Shown: positions 1 to 5,606 of the stretch, one piece after another
Layout: every line of letters begins with the position of its first letter
How positions within the stretch are numbered: position 1 is the first letter of the stretch
Source: Solirubrobacterales bacterium
Lineage (GTDB): Bacteria; Actinomycetota; Thermoleophilia; Solirubrobacterales; Solirubrobacteraceae
Assembly: GCA_025963955.1 (NCBI GenBank)
Contig: JAOPZU010000273.1
Span: 1-6,215, forward strand
DNA length: 6,215 bases
Reading direction: 5' to 3'
Notes under the pieces: generated by a model
Database searches by the model: none
What the model saw: the letters and a program-made list of their open reading frames with translations, nothing else
Told to the model about the DNA's origin: nothing
Made by a program: the position numbers and the translations under genes

Positions 1-468
1 CAATCTGTCTCCGCCGCCGCGGCCCCGCAGACCCTCCGCCTGGACGGCATCGGCCCGCTGAAGCTCGGCATGACGCGCACCGCCGCCGTCAGGACGGGCT
101 GGCTCTCGGGCCGCGGCACCGGCTGCCCGCTCGGGGGACCCCCGCTCCCGATCACCTACCGCCTGCGAGGCCGGGCCGCGCCCGCCGGCGTCACCGGCAC
201 CGCCCAGTTCGAGGGCGGGCGCCTGCGCGTCCTCAGCTTCTCCGCCGGGGTCCGCACCGCGGCGGGCGTCACGGTCGGCGTGACCACGCCGACGCAGATG
301 GTGGCCCGCTACCGCGCCCGTGGCTTTGCCGCCAAGGCGAGCTTCTCCAGCACCTTCCAGGGGACGTTCGTCGACGTCACCCGCCGGGGTGCGTCCGTCA
401 TCGGCGCCTTCGCCGAGGGCAAGCGCGTGACGAGCCTGGCGTTGCCGGCCGTCCCCGTCTGCGACTAG
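1..468 (+). CDS. Small putative secreted protein of unknown function, 5' end cut off by the window
   Basis: The reading frame is open from base 1 (codon CAA) to the TAG at 466-468, giving 155 visible residues, so the true start lies upstream. The first visible residues (S-V-S-A-A-A-A-P-Q) look like the end of a signal peptide with an Ala-X-Ala type cleavage site, which suggests export; this is inference because the hydrophobic core is not in the window. After it comes the segment G-I-G-P-L-K-L-G-M-T-R (residues 16-26), a 'GIGP..LGMT' pattern that I associate with small exported actinobacterial proteins of unknown role. Residues 60-145 look beta-rich. There are only two cysteines, Cys42 (in G-C-P-L-G-G) and Cys154 next to the C-terminus, a possible disulfide in an exported protein. 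An internal ATG at 70 falls inside the conserved GMT pattern and is unlikely to be the start. No enzymatic motif is recognised. The gene abuts the convergent PLP enzyme gene with no gap. Confidence 0.72.
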   Translation, partial: QSVSAAAAPQTLRLDGIGPLKLGMTRTAAVRTGWLSGRGTGCPLGGPPLPITYRLRGRAAPAGVTGTAQFEGGRLRVLSFSAGVRTAAGVTVGVTTPTQMVARYRARGFAAKASFSSTFQGTFVDVTRRGASVIGAFAEGKRVTSLALPAVPVCD

Positions 469-1551
469 TCAGCAGACCTGGAGCAGGCGCTCGAGGTCGC
501 GCTCGTCGTTCCACGCGCCGACCGACGCCCGCACGTACGAGGTGCCCGGGAGCGGCCGCACGACCACGCCGGCGGCGCTCGCGGCGGCGACGGTCGCCGC
601 AGGGTCCTCGGCCGTCCAGCTGACGAGCGTCGAGGGGCCGCGGGGGGCGACCTCGCGCCCGGCCGCCTCCAGGCCCTCGACGAGCAGCGTGCTCAGCGCC
701 TGCGCCCGCGTGAAGAGCTCCTCCCAGCCGAACGCCGCCAGCACGTCGGCGGACGCGGTGGCCGCGGCGACGCTCTCCCAGGAGATCGCGGGTGCGTCGT
801 AGGCGCGGGCGTCCGGCCACGCCTCGGCCGCCAGGCCGTCGGCCGGCACGGACAGGTTCAGGTACGCGGGAGCGGTGTCCCGCAGGCGCTCGCGCCACGC
901 CGGGTCCACCCACAGCAGGCCGGTGCCGACGGGCCCGCAGAGCCACTTCTGACCGGCCGCCGCGTACGCGAAGCAGCCGAGCGTCCCGACCTCGAACCGC
1001 AGGGCGCCGGCTCCCTGCGCGCCGTCCAGGAGGACCGGCACCTCGCGGCCGACCTCCGCCAGCGCGGCGGGCGCCAGGGCCCCCGTCGTCCAGTTCACGT
1101 GCGAGCACGCGACGAGCTTCGTCGTCCGCGGGTCGACCGCCTCCGCCAGCTCCGCGAAGGGGGCGGTGCGCACGCGGACCCCGAGATGGCGCTGCACCGC
1201 GGCCAGCGGACCGAGCAGCCCGGGGTGCTCGTCCGCAGCGGTGAGGATCTCGTCGCCCGGCTGCAGCCGCAGGGCCGCGATCATCCGGGCCAGGCCCTCG
1301 GAGGTGCACGTGGTGACCGCGACGTCCTCCGGCCGGGCGGCGATCGAGCGGGCGTAGCGACCGCGGAGCTCGCCCAGGGCCGCGAGCCAGCCTTCGAAGT
1401 AGGGCATCGCTCGGCCGCGCTCGGCGGCGGCCAGGGCCACGTCCGCGGCGGCGCGGAGGGCGGCCCCTGGCAGCGGCCCGCACGACCCGGCGTTCAGGTA
1501 CGCGATGTCCTCGAAGACCGGGAACTGCTCACGAAACGCGACGTGGTCCAT
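469..1551 (-). CDS. Class V aminotransferase-like PLP-dependent enzyme (fold type I)
   Basis: A 360-residue cytosolic enzyme, the normal length for class V aminotransferase / isopenicillin-N-epimerase-like proteins. Visible landmarks in order: N-terminal [11 protein letters not shown] (residues 18-28), typical of the family; E-H-P at 108-110, where the His usually stacks on the PLP ring; H-V-N-W-T-T-G at 151-157; L-L-D-G-A-Q at 174-179, whose Asp176 should pair with the pyridine nitrogen; A-G-Q-K-W-L-C-G-P at 199-207, with Lys202 the expected Schiff-base lysine; and Y-V-R-A-S-V-G near 339-345, with Arg341 a likely substrate-carboxylate ligand. The C-terminal Cys loop of SufS/NifS cysteine desulfurases is absent, so a desulfurase role is unlikely; the substrate cannot be told from sequence. 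The ATG at 1551 is chosen because M-D-H-V-A-F-R is a family-like N-terminus and the frame upstream has no family similarity. There is no Shine-Dalgarno; a -10-like element lies six bases upstream. It is convergent with the secreted-protein gene and divergent from the chemoreceptor gene. Confidence 0.92.
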   Translation of the reverse strand: MDHVAFREQFPVFEDIAYLNAGSCGPLPGAALRAAADVALAAAERGRAMPYFEGWLAALGELRGRYARSIAARPEDVAVTTCTSEGLARMIAALRLQPGDEILTAADEHPGLLGPLAAVQRHLGVRVRTAPFAELAEAVDPRTTKLVACSHVNWTTGALAPAALAEVGREVPVLLDGAQGAGALRFEVGTLGCFAYAAAGQKWLCGPVGTGLLWVDPAWRERLRDTAPAYLNLSVPADGLAAEAWPDARAYDAPAISWESVAAATASADVLAAFGWEELFTRAQALSTLLVEGLEAAGREVAPRGPSTLVSWTAEDPAATVAAASAAGVVVRPLPGTSYVRASVGAWNDERDLERLLQVC

Positions 1552-1557
1552 CGCGCC

Positions 1558-1563
1558 AGCGTA
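1558..1563 (-). promoter_or_regulatory. Possible -10 element (TACGCT) for a leaderless aminotransferase transcript
   Basis: On the minus strand TACGCT fits the TANNNT pattern of a sigma-70-type -10 box. Exactly six bases separate it from the A of the ATG at 1551, so transcription would begin at the start codon itself. This agrees with the absence of a Shine-Dalgarno sequence. No good -35 box is visible about 17 bases further up (the stretch there reads GCCGAG). A single hexamer can occur by chance, hence low confidence. Confidence 0.35.
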
Positions 1564-1574
1564 GTGCGGGCTCC

Positions 1575-1588
1575 GCGCCGCTCGGCGC
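1575..1588. repeat. Short inverted repeat in the divergent intergenic region
   Basis: GCGCCG-CT-CGGCGC is a perfect 6-bp inverted repeat with a 2-base centre. It lies 12 bases upstream of the putative -10 of the aminotransferase gene, overlapping where its -35 would sit, and so could be an operator for a dimeric repressor. GC-rich DNA produces such palindromes often, so this is only a candidate. The rest of the divergent region (1552-1695) holds no other clear element: no TANNNT box occurs on the plus strand before the chemoreceptor start, so its promoter is not identified. Confidence 0.2.
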
Positions 1589-1682
1589 CGGCGGATGAGC
1601 AGGACATGCGTCCAGACCACCTCGATCCGGGCGCACCGCGACCGACCCAGGGGCCGTCCCGTCCCCGCTCCAACCCTCCCGC

Positions 1683-1686
1683 GGAG
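1683..1686 (+). promoter_or_regulatory. Ribosome binding site of the chemoreceptor gene
   Basis: GGAG ends nine bases before the ATG at 1696, a normal Shine-Dalgarno placement. It is the only recognisable one among the four starts in this window, and it fixes the start at 1696 rather than in the long open frame upstream. Confidence 0.65.
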
Positions 1687-1695
1687 TCCTTCCTG

Positions 1696-3492
1696 ATGAG
1701 AGTCCCTGTCCGCACCAAGCTGCTCGGCGGCTTCGGTGTCATGTTCCTGCTGAGCCTCGCCCTCGGGCTGATCGCCCTGCGGGCGCTCGGCGGCGTCGGC
1801 GACGACGTCAAGCGCTTCGGCGAGCAGCGCCTGCCCGCGACCCAGCGCGCCGGGCAGTACATGACCCTGACGAACAAGCTGCGCAAGGACCAGATGCACT
1901 ACCTGCTGGTCAAGGGGACCGCCGGCCACGCCGACGTCGCCCGTGACCTCGCGAGCGACGACGCGGACATGTCGCGCCTGGCGCGCTCGTTCGCGAGCGA
2001 CGCCGACCACGCGGCCTCCGCCCGCCGGCTCTCGGCGTCTGTCGCCGCCTACAAGGCGCAGGCGGCGCCGTTCCGCGGCCTCGCGGACGCCGGCCGCATC
2101 GACGCGGCCGCCGCCGCGATCGACAACCCGGCGTGGGACGACGTGAAGGCCGCGATCGCGGCGTGGCAGAAGCACGACGTCGCCGTGGCCGCCGCGGCGT
2201 CCGCCGCGTCACAGGACCACGTGTCCTCGGCCCGCCGGACGATCGTCATCATGCTCGCCCTCGTGCTGCTGGCCGGCGCCGGCCTGGCGGTCTTCCTCGC
2301 CCGCGGCATGACGCGCAGCATCAGCGAGATCATCAGCCGCCTGGAGTCCCTCGGCAAGCACTGCAGCGCCGACCTGCGCAGCGGCCTGGAGGCCGTCGCC
2401 ACCGGGGATCTGACCCGCCGCGTGACCCCCGTCACGCCCGTGATCGAGAGCTGGCCGAACGACGAGATCGGCGACATCGCCATCGCCGTCAACGCCATCC
2501 GCGCGAACACCGTGGGGTCCGTCGAGGCGTTCAACGAGTCCTGCGAGTCCCTCTCCGGGATGATCGGCGAGGTCAGCCACTCGGCCGGCACGCTGTCCGC
2601 CGCATCGCAGCAGATGGCCACGACCTCAGAGGAGACCGGCCGCGCGGTCGACGAGATCGCCCACGCGATCGGGGACGTTGCCGGCGGCGCGGAGCGGCAG
2701 GTCCTCAGCGTCGGTTCGGCCCAGGCGCTCGTGGAGCAGGTGAGCGCCCAGACCCGGGACACCGCCGCCGAGGCGCAGGAGACCGCTCGGGCCGCCGAGC
2801 GCACGCGGGACGTCGCCCAGGAGGGGGCGAACGCCGTCGCCGAGGCCACGGCGGCCATGGTCGCGGTCCGCGAGGCGTCCGCCGAGGCCACGACGGCCAT
2901 CCGCGGGCTGGGCGCCAAGAGCGACCAGATCGGTGGGATCGTCGACACGATCACCGGCATCGCCGAGCAGACGAACCTGCTGGCGCTCAACGCTGCCATC
3001 GAGGCCGCGCGCGCCGGCGAGCAGGGCCGCGGCTTCGCCGTCGTCGCCGAGGAGGTCCGCAAGCTCGCCGAGGAGTCCCAGCTCGCCGCCCGGACGATCG
3101 CCGGCCTGATCGGCGAGATCCAGGCCGAGACGATGGGCGCGGTGGACGTCGTGGAGAACGGCGGCCGCCGGACCGAGGAGGGCGCCGCCACCGTCGAGCA
3201 GGCCCGTGCGGCGTTCCTGCGCATCGACGACTCGGTGGTCGACGTCTCCGAGCGCGTGCGGCAGATCGCCGCCGGCGTCGACCGGATCGCGGAGAGCAGC
3301 GCGCGCGTGCACGCCGACGTGACCGAGGTCGCGGCGGTCGCCGAGCAGACCTCCGCCTCCAGCCAGCAGGTGTCCGCGTCCACGCAGCAGACGGCCGCCT
3401 CCACCCAGGAGATCTCCGCCGCCGCGCAGGAGCTCGCCCGCACCGCCGGCCAGCTCACGGAGCTCGTCGGGCGCTTCACCGTCGCCGCCTGA
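1696..3492 (+). CDS. Methyl-accepting chemotaxis protein (transmembrane chemoreceptor)
   Basis: A 598-residue inner-membrane receptor that should sense a ligand outside the cell and control CheA kinase through its cytoplasmic tip. Order of parts: short cytoplasmic N-terminus; TM1 about 9-30; external domain about 31-180, helical and Ala-rich, probably a four-helix bundle; TM2 about 182-202; an elongated HAMP region about 203-272; then a coiled-coil signalling domain to the C-terminus. The highly conserved hairpin tip is present at about 424-460, including [18 protein letters not shown] and [15 protein letters not shown]. The two arms are of nearly equal length. Methylation-type motifs occur at 301-310 and as a heptad series at 546-576. 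There is no C-terminal NWETF-type pentapeptide for tethering CheR. No cheA, cheW or other che gene is adjacent, so this is an orphan receptor gene and its ligand is unknown. The open frame extends far upstream, but that part is antisense to the aminotransferase gene and non-coding in style; ATG 1696 directly precedes TM1 and has a ribosome binding site. Confidence 0.96.
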   Translation: MRVPVRTKLLGGFGVMFLLSLALGLIALRALGGVGDDVKRFGEQRLPATQRAGQYMTLTNKLRKDQMHYLLVKGTAGHADVARDLASDDADMSRLARSFASDADHAASARRLSASVAAYKAQAAPFRGLADAGRIDAAAAAIDNPAWDDVKAAIAAWQKHDVAVAAAASAASQDHVSSARRTIVIMLALVLLAGAGLAVFLARGMTRSISEIISRLESLGKHCSADLRSGLEAVATGDLTRRVTPVTPVIESWPNDEIGDIAIAVNAIRANTVGSVEAFNESCESLSGMIGEVSHSAGTLSAASQQMATTSEETGRAVDEIAHAIGDVAGGAERQVLSVGSAQALVEQVSAQTRDTAAEAQETARAAERTRDVAQEGANAVAEATAAMVAVREASAEATTAIRGLGAKSDQIGGIVDTITGIAEQTNLLALNAAIEAARAGEQGRGFAVVAEEVRKLAEESQLAARTIAGLIGEIQAETMGAVDVVENGGRRTEEGAATVEQARAAFLRIDDSVVDVSERVRQIAAGVDRIAESSARVHADVTEVAAVAEQTSASSQQVSASTQQTAASTQEISAAAQELARTAGQLTELVGRFTVAA

Positions 3493-3504
3493 GCGACGTT
3501 CCTC

Positions 3505-3533
3505 CGGCAGGGCCGCCGCCGGCGGCCCTGTCG
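3505..3533 (+). terminator. GC-rich hairpin terminator after the chemoreceptor gene (no U-tract)
   Basis: A perfect 10-bp stem (3508-3517 with 3521-3530) closed by a 3-base loop GCC begins 15 bases after the chemoreceptor stop codon. The stem extends by three more pairs, 3505-3533, 3506-3532 and a G.U at 3507-3531, to 13 bp. No T-run follows; the next bases are TAGCAT. U-less hairpins of this type are commonly proposed as terminators in high-GC actinobacteria. It could alternatively be a processing or 3'-stability structure. Confidence 0.7.
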
Positions 3534-3539
3534 TAGCAT
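3534..3539 (+). promoter_or_regulatory. Probable -10 element (TAGCAT) for thrS
   Basis: TAGCAT matches TANNNT and lies seven bases before the thrS ATG, so the transcript would start at or within one base of the start codon. No Shine-Dalgarno precedes that ATG, in line with leaderless translation. The element begins at the very next base after the extended hairpin stem, so the -35 region would fall inside the hairpin, and no TTGACA-like sequence is seen there. Readthrough from the chemoreceptor gene is the alternative source of thrS mRNA. Confidence 0.45.
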
Positions 3540-3546
3540 CGACGGC

Positions 3547-5481
3547 ATGACGGTCACCCTCCCCGACGGCACCCAGCTCGAGCTCCCGGACGGCGCCACC
3601 GGCGCCGACGCCGCCGGAGCGATCGGCGAGGGCCTGCTGCGGGCCGCGCTTGCGGTGAAGTACGACGGGGAGGTCCACGACCTGCACGCCCCGCTGCCGG
3701 GCGACGTGGCACTCGAGATCATCACGCAGCGCTCCGGCCAGGACGCGCTGGACCTCGTCCGCCACGACACAGCGCACGTGCTGGCGGCCGCGATGCTCGA
3801 GCTCTACCCCGGCGTCAAGATCTCCATCGGCCCGGCGATCGAGGACGGCTTCTACTACGACTTCGAGTTCCCCGAGGGCGTCAGCTTCACCGACGCGGAC
3901 TTCCCCGCCGTCGAGAAGAAGATGAAGGAGCACGTCAAGGCCGCGGAGACCTTCACGCGCGAGGACATCAGCACGGACGCGGCGCTCGAGCGCTTCCGGG
4001 CCGAGGACCAGCCGTACAAGGTCGAGCTGATCGAGGACCTGGTCAGGAACACCGGCGTCGAGACCGTCTCGCTCTACACGAACGGCCCGTTCACCGACCT
4101 CTGCCGCGGGCCGCACGCCCCGACCACCAAGCGCATCGGCGCCTTCAAGCTGCAGTCGGTCGCGGGCGCCTACTGGCGCGGGGACTCGACCCGCACGATG
4201 CTCACGCGCGTCTACGGGACGGCCTTCTTCGACAAGAAGGAGCTCGCCGCCCACCTCGAGCTGCTGGAGGAGGCGAAGAAGCGCGACCACCGCAAGCTCG
4301 GCCGCGAGCTCGGCCTCTACTACTTCAGCGAGGCCGCGCCCGGCTCCGCCTTCTGGACTCCCGCCGGCACGACCGTCTTCAACCAGCTCGTGGCGCTCTC
4401 GCGCGAGATGGGGGAGGACCGCGGCTACACCGAGGTCAAGACCCCGCAGCTCTACGACGCGGAGCTGTGGAAGAAGTCCGGCCACTGGGACAAGTACCAG
4501 GACGACATGTTCCTGACCTCGACGGGCGACGAGCGCCCGATGGGCTTCAAGCCGATGAACTGCCCCGGCCACTTCGAGCTCTTCGGCCAGAGCCGCTGGA
4601 GCTACAAGGACCTCCCCGTCCGCTTCAGCGAGCCGGGCCTGCTGCACCGCAACGAGCTCTCGGGCGCCCTCCACGGCCTGCTCCGCGTCCGCCAGTTCTG
4701 CCAGGACGACGCGCACCTGTTCGTCACCGACGAGCAGCTGCTGGACGAGATCACCGCGTGCATCGCCTTCGCGCGGGATACGTACGAGCTGTTCGGCTTC
4801 ACGGACGCCGACATCCGCTACGAGCTGTCGACCCGCCCGGAGAACCGCCTGGGGACCGAGGAGTTCTGGGACACGGCGGAGGACATCCTGGCCCAGGCCC
4901 TGAAGGCCAACGGCCTGGCCTACGAGATCGGGGAGGGCGGCGGCGCGTTCTACGCGCCGAAGATCGACTTCCACTTCACCGACTCGCTGAAGCGCTCCTG
5001 GCAGCTGGGGACGGTCCAGCTGGACTACCTCGCGCCCGAGCGCTTCGACCTGACCTACACGGGCGCGGACAACGCCGACCACCGGCCCGTCGTCCTGCAT
5101 CGCGCGCTGATGGGCTCCTACGAGCGCTTCATCGGCATACTGCTCGAGCACACGGGCGGCGAGCTCCCGTTCTGGCTGACCCCGGTGCAGGCGATCGTCC
5201 TGCCGATCGCCGACCGGCACGCCGAGGCGGCGCTCGCGGCGGCCGCCACGCTGCGGACGGCGGGACTGCGCGTGGAGACCGACGATCGCACCGAGTCCGT
5301 CGGCCGCAAGATCCGGGACGCCGAGCTGCGGAAGGTCCCGTACATGCTCGTCGTGGGCGATCGCGAGGCCGAGGAGGGAACCGTCAGCGTGCGTCGTCAC
5401 CGCGAGGGCGACACCGGCACGGAGACCGTCGCGGCGCTCGCGCAGCGGTTGAGCGCGGACAGCGCGGCGCGGGTGGCCTGA
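3547..5481 (+). CDS. thrS: Threonyl-tRNA synthetase
   Basis: A cytosolic class II aminoacyl-tRNA synthetase that charges tRNA-Thr with threonine; 644 residues, full length for bacterial ThrRS. Domains in order: TGS domain about 1-60; editing domain about 65-225, which hydrolyses mis-charged Ser-tRNA-Thr, with its H-x3-H (His73, His77) and C-x3-H (Cys186, His190) metal-site motifs intact; catalytic core about 245-540; C-terminal anticodon-binding domain about 545-640. Zinc ligands that recognise threonine are visible: Cys339 in M-N-C-P-G-H, His390 in Q-D-D-A-H and His518 in V-V-L-H-R-A. Motif 2 contains L-H-R-N-E-L-S-G (Arg368) and motif 3 is G-S-Y-E-R-F-I-G-I-L (Arg527). All key residues are present, so the enzyme should be active and editing-competent. 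The ATG at 3547 gives the expected TGS N-terminus (M-T-V-T-L-P-D-G). The upstream gap is only 54 bp, too short for a T-box riboswitch. It is followed by infC in the conserved thrS-infC order, 125 bp apart. Confidence 0.98.
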   Translation: MTVTLPDGTQLELPDGATGADAAGAIGEGLLRAALAVKYDGEVHDLHAPLPGDVALEIITQRSGQDALDLVRHDTAHVLAAAMLELYPGVKISIGPAIEDGFYYDFEFPEGVSFTDADFPAVEKKMKEHVKAAETFTREDISTDAALERFRAEDQPYKVELIEDLVRNTGVETVSLYTNGPFTDLCRGPHAPTTKRIGAFKLQSVAGAYWRGDSTRTMLTRVYGTAFFDKKELAAHLELLEEAKKRDHRKLGRELGLYYFSEAAPGSAFWTPAGTTVFNQLVALSREMGEDRGYTEVKTPQLYDAELWKKSGHWDKYQDDMFLTSTGDERPMGFKPMNCPGHFELFGQSRWSYKDLPVRFSEPGLLHRNELSGALHGLLRVRQFCQDDAHLFVTDEQLLDEITACIAFARDTYELFGFTDADIRYELSTRPENRLGTEEFWDTAEDILAQALKANGLAYEIGEGGGAFYAPKIDFHFTDSLKRSWQLGTVQLDYLAPERFDLTYTGADNADHRPVVLHRALMGSYERFIGILLEHTGGELPFWLTPVQAIVLPIADRHAEAALAAAATLRTAGLRVETDDRTESVGRKIRDAELRKVPYMLVVGDREAEEGTVSVRRHREGDTGTETVAALAQRLSADSAARVA

Positions 5482-5512
5482 GCGCGTCCTCATGTTCCGT
5501 GCCCCGTGTGGT

Positions 5513-5518
5513 TATAGT
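5513..5518 (+). promoter_or_regulatory. Probable -10 element (TATAGT) of the infC promoter
   Basis: TATAGT differs from the consensus TATAAT at one position and stands out as an AT-rich island in very GC-rich DNA, 31 bases past the thrS stop codon. A start of transcription near 5525 follows. The -35 region about 17 bases upstream (TCATGT, 5490-5495) is a poor match. It suggests that infC and its downstream genes can be transcribed apart from thrS. No hairpin terminator is seen after thrS, so cotranscription is also likely. Confidence 0.55.
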
Positions 5519-5524
5519 TCGGCG

Positions 5525-5606
5525 GGTTGACTGCTAATCACCGCCGCGGCGCGCCGTCCACGCGCCCTCACAGCTAGTGCCGGTCCCTCGTAGGTTCGAC
5601 CGGCGG
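5525..5606 (+). promoter_or_regulatory. Structured 5' leader of infC
   Basis: If transcription starts near 5525 and translation at 5607, the leader is about 82 nt. It can form two hairpins: a 6-bp stem 5548-5553 with 5561-5566 (7-base loop), and a 7-bp stem 5579-5585 with 5598-5604 (12-base loop). The second stem ends two bases before the ATG, and its loop holds the only SD-like bases, GTAGG at 5590-5594. Such a structure could limit access to the start site. infC operons are autoregulated in several bacteria (by IF3 through an unusual start codon in E. coli, by L20 in others), but no known leader class is recognised here, so a regulatory role is inference. Confidence 0.35.

Noticed and set aside
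1099..1695. A 199-residue N-terminal extension of the chemoreceptor frame
   Set aside because: It lies antisense to the conserved part of the aminotransferase gene and has no receptor-like features; the ATG at 1696 has a ribosome binding site and directly precedes TM1.
1552..2175. An N-terminal extension of the aminotransferase frame on the minus strand
   Set aside because: It runs antisense through the chemoreceptor's promoter region, TM1 and external domain and bears no resemblance to the family; ATG 1551 gives a normal family N-terminus.
3493..3546. T-box riboswitch upstream of thrS
   Set aside because: The gap is only 54 bp and holds one terminator-like hairpin; there is no room for specifier and antiterminator elements and no T-box sequence.
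2049..3770. A 573-codon minus-strand open frame across the chemoreceptor and the start of thrS
   Set aside because: Ser/Ala/Arg-rich shadow of the chemoreceptor in another frame, with no recognisable motif or sensible start.
2626..5493. A 955-codon open frame on the minus strand, antisense to the chemoreceptor and thrS
   Set aside because: It spans two well-supported genes and their gap, is dominated by Arg, Leu, Val, Gly, Ala and Glu as expected for the antisense of GC-rich genes, and shows no domain pattern. Long antisense frames are common at this GC content.
5527..5540. TTGACT followed by TAAT as a second infC promoter
   Set aside because: No -10-like hexamer lies 16-18 bases after TTGACT, and TAATCA is a weak -10; TATAGT at 5513 is a better candidate.
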